DNA of 64,000 nt, from assembly GCA_045862995.1 (NCBI GenBank), contig BTVX01000010.1, forward strand, positions 1-64,000. The letters are read 5' to 3'. Below are positions 52,343-61,397 of this stretch, piece by piece. The notes below the pieces were generated by a model. That model was not told where the DNA came from and did no database searches. It saw nothing but the letters and a program-made list of their open reading frames with translations. Each line of letters opens with the position of its first letter. Positions within the stretch are counted from its first letter, which is position 1. A program made the position numbers and the translations under genes. This DNA comes from UBA2387 sp019454665 (GTDB taxonomy: Bacteria > Armatimonadota > Fimbriimonadia > Fimbriimonadales > Fimbriimonadaceae).

Positions 52343-53737
52343 ATGTTCGGACCTGTGAACCGCTGGCTGCCCGCCTTCGCCCTTGCGCTGCTGGCGAGCC
52401 TGTCCATCTGGTTCCAGCGGTCCGAGCATCCCGGCATGCTCGACGACACCGACACCCGGGTCCTGCTCGCCAAAGTGCGCGAGCGCGGCGACCCGCTGAG
52501 TTGGTTCACCGGCGACTGGCCGCTGGAAAACCACTTCTATCGCCCCGTCTCCACGTTGGCCTTCGAACTCGACAACGCACTCTACGGCGATTGGGCCCCC
52601 GGATACGGCAGAACCCAGGCCCTGATCGCGATGATCTGCGTCTGGCTGCTGTTCTGGTTCCTGCGCGAACTCACCGATCGGCCCAGCCTTGCCGCGTTGG
52701 GAAGTTCGCTGTTCGCCCTGTGGGTGACCGACGATGCGGTGATTCTGGTGCCGTGGGTGCGCTGGCTGGTCTGGATCGCGGTGATGGCCGCCCTGTACCG
52801 ATCGTTCCGGGAGCGGGGGGAGCCACGATGGCTAGGCATCGCCCTGGTCTGGGGCGCTTGGGTTCAGTTCGGTTCGGAACTTGCCGGTCAGTACGCACTC
52901 CATGGCCGCAATGTGGCTTGGTTGCCGGGCCGGACGGCGACCGTCATGACGGTCTTTGCCCTGATCGCGTTGGCGTCCTATGCCCGCTACGAGCGGCTGC
53001 GTCAAGCGGCGTGGCAGCGCGAGAACCCGGCACCCTTCCAGCCGACCGATCCGCCAGCCACGCGCACCACCCGCTTGGATCGTCTGCCCAAACGGCCCGC
53101 CCTATGGCTGATCCCCTCGGTCATGGGCTTGCTGCTCGCCTTGGCCAGCTACGAGCAGGCCGTCATGGTGCCCGCGTGCCTGTTGGGGGTTGCGATCGTG
53201 TTCCGGTGGCAGGGGGCGAAACCCAAGTGGCCGGTCCATGCCATGTTCTGGGGCGGGCTGGCTCTCTATGTGGTGCTCAGGATGCAGTGGGTGCCCAGCG
53301 AGCCCTCGGGCTACCAGCAGCAGCAGTTCCGGTCCAGCACCAACGTCGCTCTCGATTTGCTGGAGACCCTTCTTCCCAGTCTGCGGCAGGCTTGGCCGAT
53401 GGCCCAGAGCCTGGACCTGGGGGTGGAGGGCTTTTTCTTCGGGGGTGGGTTGCCCGCCCTGGCTGCACTCGCGGCCAACGTCTTGGCCCTGATCGCGCTC
53501 GGCAAGCGCTGGCCGCTGGCGATCGGCGCGTTGTCGCTGGCGTGGTTGGCTTACCTCCCCATGGCGTGGTTGAAGCTTTTCGAGCACTACCACTTCTGGC
53601 CGATGGCCATGCGGAGCCTCTACGTGGTCGTCTTGGGTTGGGCGGCGGTCGAAGCCACGATCAGCGCAGGGTCGCCCCGAGCGCTGAAAGCTCCGCCACG
53701 ACCGAATCCCGCACCTGGTTCGCTTCCTCGTCGGTGA
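52343..53737 (+). CDS. Polytopic membrane protein, GT-C-like
   Basis: A 464-residue protein with about ten hydrophobic segments. An early loop carries LDDTDTR after the first helix, a place where GT-C glycosyltransferases keep their catalytic acidic residues, and ENHFYRPVSTLAFELD follows. A role in sugar transfer to lipid or protein is possible but not shown. Its last 77 bp overlap the convergent pheT 3' end. Confidence 0.65.
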   Translation: MFGPVNRWLPAFALALLASLSIWFQRSEHPGMLDDTDTRVLLAKVRERGDPLSWFTGDWPLENHFYRPVSTLAFELDNALYGDWAPGYGRTQALIAMICVWLLFWFLRELTDRPSLAALGSSLFALWVTDDAVILVPWVRWLVWIAVMAALYRSFRERGEPRWLGIALVWGAWVQFGSELAGQYALHGRNVAWLPGRTATVMTVFALIALASYARYERLRQAAWQRENPAPFQPTDPPATRTTRLDRLPKRPALWLIPSVMGLLLALASYEQAVMVPACLLGVAIVFRWQGAKPKWPVHAMFWGGLALYVVLRMQWVPSEPSGYQQQQFRSSTNVALDLLETLLPSLRQAWPMAQSLDLGVEGFFFGGGLPALAALAANVLALIALGKRWPLAIGALSLAWLAYLPMAWLKLFEHYHFWPMAMRSLYVVVLGWAAVEATISAGSPRALKAPPRPNPAPGSLPRR

Positions 53738-55709
53738 ACGTCTTGTCGAACCGCCGCAGTTGAATCGCCACGGCAAGACTGTGCGAGCCCTCCGGCACGC
53801 CTGGGCCTTCGTAGACGTCGAACAGCCACAAGCGCTCCAACACGTCGCCCGCGCCCTTGCGGATGGCCGTCTCGATCGAGGCGTAGGGTACGGACTTCGC
53901 CACAAGAATGGCGAGATCGCGCCGAACGGCTGGCAAGCGGCTGAACGGCTTGAGCGTGACGTGGTCGTGGTCGCCCCGGTAGAACGCCAGCAGGTCTATC
54001 TCGGCCATCACGGTGGTCGGCGGCAGGTCGAGCGCCTCCGCCACGTCGGGGTGGATCACGCCGAACCCGCCGATGAGGACGCGATCAGTGGTGACCAGGG
54101 CGGCCTGCCGCGTGGGATGGAACCGCGGATCGGGAATGACCACGGGCAGAATCTCCAAGTCGGTGCGCACGAGCGACGCCAACTCCTCCATCGTGCCCTT
54201 CATCGTGTAGAAGTTGGCCTCGGCCTTGTCTTTGTGGAGCCACGAGGGCGGCTCGAGTTCGCCGATGCTGATGATGCCGAGTTCGGGGCTCTCGTCGTAC
54301 TGGATCTCGCCGCGCACGAACACCTTGCCGATCTCGAACAGGTGGAGGTTGCGCGTGCCATTGCGTTTGGCCGCGTCGGCCAGGCTGGGCAGCACCGAAT
54401 CGCGCAGGTACGCGATCTCGGGCGAGTGGGGGTTGCGGACCTTGGCGCGCCAGTGGGGAGCGAAATCGAGCGGGTGCTCGTCGCGCAACGTGTGGCTGAC
54501 GATCTGCGCGAAGCCAAGGCGCACCATCTCTTCGCGAACCTGGTCAATGAACGCGTAGATGCCGCGCACGCCGCCCGGCGTCGCCTGCCCGACGGGCAGG
54601 TACTCGGGGATGTTCTCGTAGCCGTGGATGCGGCCGATCTCCTCGATCACGTCGTCCTCGCGCACGATGTCGGGACGCCACGTAGGCACGGTGATCTCCA
54701 ACGATCCTACCGCCTGAGCGACGCCAAAGCCGAGGCGACCGAGGTAGGCCTGCGCCTCCGAATCCTCGACGGGCATGTTGAGCAGCCGCCGTGCGCGGTC
54801 CATGCGCAGCCGCACCGTCACGGGTTCGGGTTTACCGGGGTACTCCTCGACCACGCCCGGAACGCGGCAATCGCGCCCGATGGATTCGCGCAGCAACTCG
54901 GAGAAACGGTTCAGAGCGGCGACGACGAGTTCGGGGTCCACGCTCCGCTCGAACCGGTACGAGGCCTCGGTGTTGAGCCCCAGGGCCTTGCGCGTGGCTC
55001 GCACCGACGTGTTGACGTAGTTGGCCGACTCAAGCAGGATGTCGCGCGTCTGGTCGGTGACCTCGGTCTCCAAGCCGCCCATCACGCCCGCAACGGCTAC
55101 CGGACGCTCAGCATCGCAGATCATCATCATGCCGGGGTTGAGGTTGCGCTCGACTCCGTCCAGCGTGGTCAGTTTCTCACCCTCGCGGGCCTGCCGCACG
55201 ACGATGCGCAGTTGGGCCAGCGTGTTCAGGTCGAACGCGTGGAGCGGCTGACCGATCTCCAGCATCACGTAGTTGGTGAGGTCCACGACCAGCCCCAGCG
55301 AGCGCATCCCGGCGGCTTCCAAGCGTGTTCGCACCCAGTCGGGCGCCTGGCCATCCGGCACGTCTTTGAAGATCGCGGCGGCGTAGCGGCGGCAGTTGGG
55401 CGTCTCGATAGAGACCCCGGCATAGTTGCCGGCTTGGTTTGGCTCCACCGGACCGGAGAACCGGCCAGCGGCTCGAAGGTAGAGGTCGGTCGGCTCGGCG
55501 TTCGCGTCCTTGGCGAGCACCTCGCGGGCCAGCCCGAACACCGAAAGGCCGTCGCCTCGGTTCGAGACCACCTTGATGTCGAGCACGGGATCGGGGCCGT
55601 CTTCGATCCCTTCCAGTTCAAAACCCGACATGGTCAGCAGATCGCCCAGCGCATCCGCATCAAGGGCGGTGCGCACGTAATCGCGGAGCATGGAGGTAGC
55701 AAACTTCAT
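53661..55709 (-). CDS. pheT: Phenylalanyl-tRNA synthetase beta subunit lacking the OB-fold domain
   Basis: A 682-residue protein. After the first ~40 residues (MKFATSMLRDYV, MSGFELEGIEDG) it passes directly into LDIKVVSNRGDGLSVFGLAR, so the ~110-residue tRNA-binding OB domain present in E. coli PheT (795 residues) is missing. The B3/B4 editing region, B5, catalytic-like core and C-terminal FDX-ACB domain (FSRLPAVRRDLAILV, LERLWLFDVYEG) are present. pheS is not adjacent. The ATG at 55709 was chosen; upstream in-frame codons are non-conserved. Confidence 0.93.
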   Translation of the reverse strand: MKFATSMLRDYVRTALDADALGDLLTMSGFELEGIEDGPDPVLDIKVVSNRGDGLSVFGLAREVLAKDANAEPTDLYLRAAGRFSGPVEPNQAGNYAGVSIETPNCRRYAAAIFKDVPDGQAPDWVRTRLEAAGMRSLGLVVDLTNYVMLEIGQPLHAFDLNTLAQLRIVVRQAREGEKLTTLDGVERNLNPGMMMICDAERPVAVAGVMGGLETEVTDQTRDILLESANYVNTSVRATRKALGLNTEASYRFERSVDPELVVAALNRFSELLRESIGRDCRVPGVVEEYPGKPEPVTVRLRMDRARRLLNMPVEDSEAQAYLGRLGFGVAQAVGSLEITVPTWRPDIVREDDVIEEIGRIHGYENIPEYLPVGQATPGGVRGIYAFIDQVREEMVRLGFAQIVSHTLRDEHPLDFAPHWRAKVRNPHSPEIAYLRDSVLPSLADAAKRNGTRNLHLFEIGKVFVRGEIQYDESPELGIISIGELEPPSWLHKDKAEANFYTMKGTMEELASLVRTDLEILPVVIPDPRFHPTRQAALVTTDRVLIGGFGVIHPDVAEALDLPPTTVMAEIDLLAFYRGDHDHVTLKPFSRLPAVRRDLAILVAKSVPYASIETAIRKGAGDVLERLWLFDVYEGPGVPEGSHSLAVAIQLRRFDKTFTDEEANQVRDSVVAELSALGATLR

Positions 55710-55770
55710 GGGGTCGGCATAGGTTGCCCTAACGGGCTCGCTCAATGCAACACGGGCCCACGATCCGGGC

Positions 55771-57987
55771 TCAGGCAACGAGCATTCGAAGCACCGCCAC
55801 GGCCGCATCTTTGTCCAGCAGCCGGTTGGAATCCGGGCATAACGCGAGGAAGAGGCACCGAGGGCAGCCGTCCAAGCACGGGCATCCCGTGAGCAACTCC
55901 AACGCCATCGTCAGCCATTCGTCGCGCCTTTCGTAGAGCGCCGCAGCCAGGCCCATTCCGCCCTGCGTCTTGTCGAACACGAAGACGGAGGGATGCAGCG
56001 GGTTCGGAAACAGGGCGAACCAGGCGCTGCCGAGGTCGGAACGGTCGCATCCCGCGACGAGGGGCGCGACCGACGTGACGGCATGCTCCAACCCGTGCAC
56101 CGCGCCGAGGAACCGCTCGTTGTCGGGCTCGGCCCGCAGGTGCAGGGTCAGCCGCACTCCCACGGTGTTGAACCGAATCGGCGGCAGGTCGAGGTCCTCG
56201 ATGCCCAGAGTGTCGCCGCCCCGGATCGCTTTGCGTCGGAAGCCCGTCACCTGCTCGGTGACCTCCAGCCCCAACAGCGACACCTGGCCTTGCGGGCGAT
56301 CCACTTCGCCGATCTGCGTGGTGGGCGACAGAGTGGTTTGGATCACGGGCGACGTGGTGTAATCCGCCCGGCTCGGCTCAAGGTGCACCCTTCCCAGCGC
56401 CTCGTCGTAGGCCACCACGATGAACGGTTCGCCCCGGTGCAGGTAGATCGCGCCCACATGGGCCCACTGCGCCGCGCGCCAAGCCTCCATCGTCCCCAGT
56501 TCGGCCCCGTTCGCCACGAGCGTCATGGGGCGGCCACCCAACCCACGGATGGACACGGTCGGCGCAGGCGGGCTGTGCGAGGGGTAGAACGCCATGCCGC
56601 TCGACCATCGCAGCTCGTTCGTTTCAGCCAACTCGTGCGAAATCGGCAGCGCCGAGGGGCTCCACGCGCGTAGTTCGACCTCGTTCAAAGGGCGCTCATA
56701 GGCGGCGCACCGCAAGTGCCCACCCAACACCTGCGGGTTGTCGGGGTTGCACACGGCGCTCTCGCTGCGGCTGGAGATCAGGGCTTGGGCGTCGCGCACG
56801 AGGAACTGCTCCATCGGGTCGTCGTGGGCGAGGAACACGGCCAGCCCTGGCTTCACGCCGCGCCCGGCGCGGCCCGCCTGCTGAAAGAGCCCCGCAATCG
56901 AGCCCGGATAGCCGTTCACGATGACGGCATCCAACCCGCCCACGTCTATGCCGAGTTCGAGCGCGTTCGTCGCCGCCAACCCCAGCAAGCGTCCTTTGGC
57001 CAACCCCTGTTCGATGTCCCGGCGTTCCTTGGGTGTATAGCCCGACCGGTAGGCCTCCAGCCGATCGGCGAGGTCGGGCGCGAGGTCGCGCGCGTAGCGC
57101 AGCACGAGTTCGGCCCCGTTTCGCGAACGGCAGAACGCCAAGGTTCGGACGCCTGCCGTGGCGCACTCGACGAGCATCCGTGCCGTCGCGTGGTTCGGGC
57201 TTCCCATGCGCCCGCCCAAGGCGAACGTCCGCCCACCTTGTGGGGAGCCGTCGCGATCCACCAACGCCACCTCCCGCCCCGTCAGCGTGCGGAGGTGCTC
57301 GACGGGGTTGCCGATGGTCGCACTGGCCGCGATGACGAGGGGGCGGTTGCCGTGCCATTGGCACAAGCGGAGCAGCCGCCGCATCACGTTCGCCACGTGG
57401 CTCCCGAACACGCCCCGATACACGTGGGCTTCGTCCAGCACCACGAACCTCAGGCTCCGCAGGAATGGCACCCACAGGTCGTGCTTGGGGAGCAGCGTGT
57501 GATGGACGAAGTCCGGGTTGCTCAGCACGATCCGCGCGAGGTTCTTCACGGCCGTGCGCTGCCGCATCGGCGTATCGCCATCGAGCGTGGCCAGCGAAAT
57601 GCCCAACGGCGCGGTCAGTGCATGGATCTTCGACAACTGATCGTGGGCCAGGGCCTTGGTGGGGTAGAGGACGAGCGCTCGGCTCATCGGTTCGCGCAGC
57701 AGGTCGTCGAGGATGGGCAGGTGGAAGCAAAGCGACTTGCCGCTGTTGGTCCCGGTGACCACGACGAAGTCCTCGCGTGCGGTGGCTCGATCAAAGGCCT
57801 CGCGTTGGTGGCGGTAGAGGCGGGCGAAGCCGAGGGTTCCAAGGTGTTCCCGGGTACGCGGGTGGAGCGCCTCTGGAAGGTCGGCCCAGACCGCTTCGCG
57901 GGAGGGCAGTTCAACTACCTGATCGATACGCTCTTCGCGAACCCAGCGTTCGATCAAGGAACGCCAAGGCTCATTCGGGCTCGACAA
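55771..57987 (-). CDS. DEAD/DEAH-box helicase with DUF1998 domain (MrfA/YprA-like)
   Basis: A 738-residue superfamily 2 helicase. Walker A TGTNSGKS is at 78-85. Downstream are LVLYPTKALAHDQL, VVLDEAHVYRGVFG, ASATIGNP, ATNALELGIDVGGLDAVIV and QQAGRAGRG. The C-terminal DUF1998 region ends with four cysteines in CPCLDGCPRC and a following Cys, a likely zinc site. Relatives such as MrfA act in DNA repair after mitomycin damage. The start is a TTG at 57987, inside the tatC 3' end (17-bp overlap). Confidence 0.92.
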   Translation of the reverse strand: MSSPNEPWRSLIERWVREERIDQVVELPSREAVWADLPEALHPRTREHLGTLGFARLYRHQREAFDRATAREDFVVVTGTNSGKSLCFHLPILDDLLREPMSRALVLYPTKALAHDQLSKIHALTAPLGISLATLDGDTPMRQRTAVKNLARIVLSNPDFVHHTLLPKHDLWVPFLRSLRFVVLDEAHVYRGVFGSHVANVMRRLLRLCQWHGNRPLVIAASATIGNPVEHLRTLTGREVALVDRDGSPQGGRTFALGGRMGSPNHATARMLVECATAGVRTLAFCRSRNGAELVLRYARDLAPDLADRLEAYRSGYTPKERRDIEQGLAKGRLLGLAATNALELGIDVGGLDAVIVNGYPGSIAGLFQQAGRAGRGVKPGLAVFLAHDDPMEQFLVRDAQALISSRSESAVCNPDNPQVLGGHLRCAAYERPLNEVELRAWSPSALPISHELAETNELRWSSGMAFYPSHSPPAPTVSIRGLGGRPMTLVANGAELGTMEAWRAAQWAHVGAIYLHRGEPFIVVAYDEALGRVHLEPSRADYTTSPVIQTTLSPTTQIGEVDRPQGQVSLLGLEVTEQVTGFRRKAIRGGDTLGIEDLDLPPIRFNTVGVRLTLHLRAEPDNERFLGAVHGLEHAVTSVAPLVAGCDRSDLGSAWFALFPNPLHPSVFVFDKTQGGMGLAAALYERRDEWLTMALELLTGCPCLDGCPRCLFLALCPDSNRLLDKDAAVAVLRMLVA

Positions 57988-58795
57988 CCTCGGCCTCCAG
58001 CGCGTCCTTCTTGGGTCGCGAGGTGAGGGTGACGGCCATGATGCTCAGCAGGAACAGGATGGTGAGGGGCACGGCCATCATCATCAGGCTGATGGGGTCG
58101 CCGCTCGGCGTGAGCGCGGCCGACGCGAAGAAGATCACCACGATCGAGTGCCGCCAATACTGCTTGAGCGTATCGGGCCCCAGGATGCCGACCTTGGCCA
58201 AGATGAACACGATGATCGGCAGTTGAAACCCCACACCGAAAGCCGTGATCATCTTGACCGTGAAGAACACGATCTCCTGCGGCTTCTGGATGAGTTGGGT
58301 GTTCGGATACTGGTCCAGATAGCCTGCGAACCAATCGAAGGCGGGAGGCAACACCTGCCAGCACACGAACGCCCCCAAAACAAACAACAGCACGCTCAGG
58401 GGCGAGGCCATCTGGATCGGCCTGCGCTCGCTGGGCTTGAGTCCGGGGGCGACGAACCCCCATAGCTGGAGCACGATGAACGGAATGGCGAGCGCGATGC
58501 CGATGGCGAACGACAGCTTCAGACGGAAGAAGAACGGCTCGGTGATGCTGTGGAACGCGTCCGTGTACTGGATGTGCTTGGGGATGGACGAGCGAACGAG
58601 GTTGTCAATCGTTCGGTAGAGCCAAGGCTCGATAAACCAGCCCGCGACCCAGCCGGCCACCAGAAACATGAGGCTTCGGACGATCCGGGTCCGAAGCTCT
58701 TCGAGGTGGTCCACCAGTGGAGCACGAAACTCCTCCGGATCGAGTACGGAGGAGTTTCGTTTGAGCAGCCTAAGAAGGCTGAAGAGGCCGGGCAT
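57971..58795 (-). CDS. tatC: Sec-independent translocase TatC
   Basis: A 274-residue, six-helix core subunit of the twin-arginine translocase. LVDHLEELRTRIVRS (the conserved cytoplasmic motif), TEPFFFRLKLSFAIGIALAI and FGVGFQLPIIVFILAKVGIL are intact. tatA/B are not adjacent. The helicase gene starts within its last codons. Confidence 0.95.
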   Translation of the reverse strand: MPGLFSLLRLLKRNSSVLDPEEFRAPLVDHLEELRTRIVRSLMFLVAGWVAGWFIEPWLYRTIDNLVRSSIPKHIQYTDAFHSITEPFFFRLKLSFAIGIALAIPFIVLQLWGFVAPGLKPSERRPIQMASPLSVLLFVLGAFVCWQVLPPAFDWFAGYLDQYPNTQLIQKPQEIVFFTVKMITAFGVGFQLPIIVFILAKVGILGPDTLKQYWRHSIVVIFFASAALTPSGDPISLMMMAVPLTILFLLSIMAVTLTSRPKKDALEAEVVEPE

Positions 58796-58809
58796 AGCGC
58801 CCGAAGAGC

Positions 58810-60291
58810 CTACCTTTCCAGCAGGAAGCGTTGCTTGACTTTGAGTCTATTGAGCGTTGCGTTCGTGCCGGGTGTCGCGCCCGGTCGTCCCGCTCCTCGA
58901 CCCATGCCGGGGAATCCGCCGGGAGGGCCACCTTGGAACGGAGGTCCGCCGCGCACACCGCCCGGGATCGCACCGGCCGGAGGACCGCCCGCGCCCGGGG
59001 GAGGGCCACCCTGGAACGGAGGTCCGCCGCGCGCCTGTCGCTCGCCATCGTCGCGTCCACGGAAGCCGCCCGGCACGCCGCCAGGAATGTTCAGACCCGC
59101 AGGAGGTCCGCCCACGCCGCCGGCGGGTGGGCCGCCAGCCGACTGCTGGACGCTGGCCATGTCCACGCTGAGTTCGCGGTCGAGCCGAACGACCAAGCCC
59201 ACGTCGAGCGCGAACCAGAACGTCTCGTCAACCTTCAGGCGTTGACCGTCGAATTCGTTCGCAGGCTCCTTCTCGTCGGCGCCGGGCTGTCGTTCGGGGC
59301 GGGCGCCGATCTCGACCGAATGCTTGATCTTGGCGCAGGGGAAGCCGCGCTCCCACTCCACGCCGAGGAACTCGCCGCGCGCCGGGAACACCTGGACCAG
59401 ATTGTTGGTGCCGTACAGGTTGTTGAGGTCAAGCTGGCCGAACTGGAACCGGCTGGGCCACGCATCGCCGGGCCGGACGGTGTTCGACGGAAGGATCGGC
59501 ATCGGGAAGTTGGCGAACAGGTTCGTGGTCGAGCCCACGCCGGCCGTGCCCTCGAAAGGCCAATAGGCCGGGACCGAACCCCAGAGTTGGCGGCCGAGGC
59601 TGTTCAGCTGCATGTAGATCGAGGCGAGTTCGGATTCGTCGTACACGCGGCCGTCCGGGTTTTGCAGCGTCGAAAGGAAGACGTTTTTCTTGCCGGGCAG
59701 GGGTGCCGCCGACATGCGGATCAGGGCGTTGCCGTCCGGATACAGGTTGTCCACGGAGTAGGTCATCCGGAACTTCTGCTGTTCGAGTTCCTGCTCCGAG
59801 GCGCGCGCGCCCAGGCGGTTCTGCTCTTCTTCGATGCTCGTGAACGAAACCGTGTTGTCCACCGAGTAGAAGTAGGTTCGGTCGGGCCGCCACGCGTACC
59901 GCAGTCGGAAACCATCGCTGGGGACCGGGATGGTCGCCGAGTTCTGGACGGACACCTCGATGGACGAGGTCTCGACGATGACCGGCTGGCGATTGATCTG
60001 CTGATACAGCTTGATCTCGATGGTGTGGGTGCCGTCGGCGATCGCACGGGCCTTGGTGTCCAGCGGATAGACGTAGTAGTTGCCCTTGACGTCGGGGACC
60101 GTGCCCTCGACGAATCGGCCGTTGATGAACACGCCGATGAACGCATCGCTCGGGATGCTGTCCTTGGGCATGGCGATCTCGACGACCTCCCTCACCTTGG
60201 CCCCGTCGGCGGGCCGCACGATGGTGAACGGGGCCTGAGCCATCGCTCCCGCCGCCGTCAGAGTTGCCAGGAATGCAACGATTCGCTTCAT
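58810..60291 (-). CDS. Exported protein with Gly/Pro-rich C-terminal repeats
   Basis: A 493-residue protein. The signal peptide is MKRIVAFLATLTAAGAMAQA. Residues ~20-120 look like an immunoglobulin-like domain (FTIVRPADGAKVREVVEIAM, FIGVFINGRFVEG). A middle region of ~260 residues has no known family. The C-terminal ~100 residues are GGPP-type repeats (GGPPFQGGPP twice), resembling collagen-like or adhesive tails. It is the gene before tatC on the minus strand. Function unknown; surface structure or adhesion is a guess. Confidence 0.72.
   Translation of the reverse strand: MKRIVAFLATLTAAGAMAQAPFTIVRPADGAKVREVVEIAMPKDSIPSDAFIGVFINGRFVEGTVPDVKGNYYVYPLDTKARAIADGTHTIEIKLYQQINRQPVIVETSSIEVSVQNSATIPVPSDGFRLRYAWRPDRTYFYSVDNTVSFTSIEEEQNRLGARASEQELEQQKFRMTYSVDNLYPDGNALIRMSAAPLPGKKNVFLSTLQNPDGRVYDESELASIYMQLNSLGRQLWGSVPAYWPFEGTAGVGSTTNLFANFPMPILPSNTVRPGDAWPSRFQFGQLDLNNLYGTNNLVQVFPARGEFLGVEWERGFPCAKIKHSVEIGARPERQPGADEKEPANEFDGQRLKVDETFWFALDVGLVVRLDRELSVDMASVQQSAGGPPAGGVGGPPAGLNIPGGVPGGFRGRDDGERQARGGPPFQGGPPPGAGGPPAGAIPGGVRGGPPFQGGPPGGFPGMGRGAGRPGATPGTNATLNRLKVKQRFLLER
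58923..59032. repeat. 32-bp direct repeat pair in the Gly/Pro-rich tail
   Basis: Copies at 58923-58954 and 59001-59032 differ at one base and encode GGPPFQGGPP on the minus strand. Confidence 0.8.
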
Positions 60292-60478
60292 GGATGTACC
60301 AAAACCGAGACACCCGGTGGGTGCCTGCTCCTATTATGACGCCACGCCGGGCGTCGGAGGTCACGGCGGGAGGGGCGGAAGAACGATGCGCTCCACGGTG
60401 TCCACTGCGTCCACACGACCTTGAGCGCGCCCCTCCCGGCCAAGATGCGCTTGAGGAACCTGTTTCAAGGGACTTTGG

Positions 60479-60493
60479 GGGTCCAGGGGACCC
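60479..60493. repeat. Perfect palindrome GGGTCC-AGG-GGACCC before the speD promoter
   Basis: The six-bp arms end 18 bp before the -35 of the speD promoter. It could be an operator or a terminator stem without T-tract. The rest of 60292-60478 shows nothing recognisable. Confidence 0.45.
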
Positions 60494-60510
60494 AAGATTC
60501 CCGTAGACCG

Positions 60511-60539
60511 TTGACAGGGGGTCGGCCCCGTGGTATATT
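60511..60539 (+). promoter_or_regulatory. Near-consensus sigma70 promoter (TTGACA-17-TATATT) of speDE
   Basis: TTGACA at 60511-60516, a 17-bp spacer and TATATT at 60534-60539. Transcription should begin near 60546, giving a ~205-nt leader before speD. Confidence 0.85.
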
Positions 60540-60550
60540 GCCCCCTGCGT

Positions 60551-60725
60551 CACGGGTGACCGTGGGTCAGGTTCGGTTTCTCCACTCGGAGGAAACCGGC
60601 AGCGTCTGAGAGCGCTGTGCGTCGGGCAAACGTCTGCGGATTTCGATCCGAAGTCGCCGAAGACCTGAACTCGATCCCGACACGCATAGTTCGGGTTCTC
60701 GGAGCCGGCTCGCCGGTCGAGAGAC
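60551..60725 (+). ncRNA. Highly structured leader RNA upstream of speD (candidate riboregulator)
   Basis: Five stems can be read by eye. (A) 60551-60564, CACGG-GTGA-CCGTG, with a GNRA-type loop. (B) 60574-60598, arms CGGTTTC/GAAACCG, inner TCC/GGA. (C) 60600-60617, CAGCG/CGCTG. (D) 60621-60681, arms GTCGGG/CCCGAC, enclosing GTCT/AGAC and a perfect CGGAT-TTCG-ATCCG hairpin (637-650). (E) 60697-60722, TCTCG/CGAGA, enclosing CCGG-CTCG-CCGG. The stable tetraloops and end-to-end packing between a strong promoter and speD indicate a selected RNA fold. It matches no riboswitch class I know. There is no intrinsic terminator, so any control may act on translation. Confidence 0.6.
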
Positions 60726-60752
60726 TTACGGTCATTAGTGAGGTTAGTTTGA

Positions 60753-61361
60753 TTGTCGACAGAAGTCTTCGTTTGTAGCGCTGCGGTCGCCTTTTGCGCG
60801 ATTGCCGTCCCCCAAGGGCGCACCACCCTGCGGCGCCTCCTCGATCTCCTGCGCAGAATGCGCGCACCCCATGCCACCGTCGTCGAGCCCAAGGCGCTCC
60901 GCGAGAACGGCTGGGCCCTCATCCAATGCGACGACGTCCAGTCGTTCGAAGAGTGGCTTGGCAAAGATTCCAGCGGCCTGCCTCACGGCAGCGAGGAAGA
61001 ACCGTCGCTCGGCTCTCACCTGCTCATCGAGCTGTTCGGGTGCGAACCCCAGTTGCTCGAGCAAGAGGTCAGCGTCGCGACCACGATGATCCAGGCCGCC
61101 CGCGAAAGCGAGGCCACCATCGTCGAGGAGTCCTTCCACGAGTTCAAGCCTTACGGCGTGAGCGGTGCGGTCATCATCCAGGAATCGCACTACACGATCC
61201 ACACGTGGCCCGAGCACGGCTACGCCGCCGTGGACCTGTTCTACTGTGGCGGCACGGTCAAGGTGGCTCGCGCCGTCGAGACCCTTCGTCAACGCTTCCG
61301 CCCGCAGCGCATCAAGTTCCTGATCGTGCGGCGCGGCATCGAGAGCGAAGTCCGACGCTGA
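60753..61361 (+). CDS. speD: S-adenosylmethionine decarboxylase proenzyme with N-terminal extension
   Basis: A 202-residue pyruvoyl enzyme making decarboxylated SAM for spermidine synthesis. The canonical domain begins near residue 85 (SLGSHLLIELFGC). The self-cleavage Ser145 lies in ESHYTIHTW, which generates the pyruvoyl group, and EHGYAAVDLFYCG follows. The preceding ~84 residues, including a hydrophobic stretch (VFVCSAAVAFCAIAV), are not part of the normal ~125-residue bacterial protein. The TTG at 60753 with GAGG ~10 nt upstream is the best start; no nearer ATG or GTG precedes the core domain except ATG within MRAPHATVV. Followed by speE. Confidence 0.9.
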   Translation: MSTEVFVCSAAVAFCAIAVPQGRTTLRRLLDLLRRMRAPHATVVEPKALRENGWALIQCDDVQSFEEWLGKDSSGLPHGSEEEPSLGSHLLIELFGCEPQLLEQEVSVATTMIQAARESEATIVEESFHEFKPYGVSGAVIIQESHYTIHTWPEHGYAAVDLFYCGGTVKVARAVETLRQRFRPQRIKFLIVRRGIESEVRR

Positions 61362-61397
61362 GTGCGGTGGCTCGTCTTGTGCTCAACCCCTCCCCAG

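Noticed and set aside
60600..60720. Resemblance of CTGAGAG and ACCTGAA in the speD leader to TPP riboswitch boxes
   Set aside because: The TAAT-containing thiM box and the correct helix order are missing, and the downstream genes are not thiamine genes.
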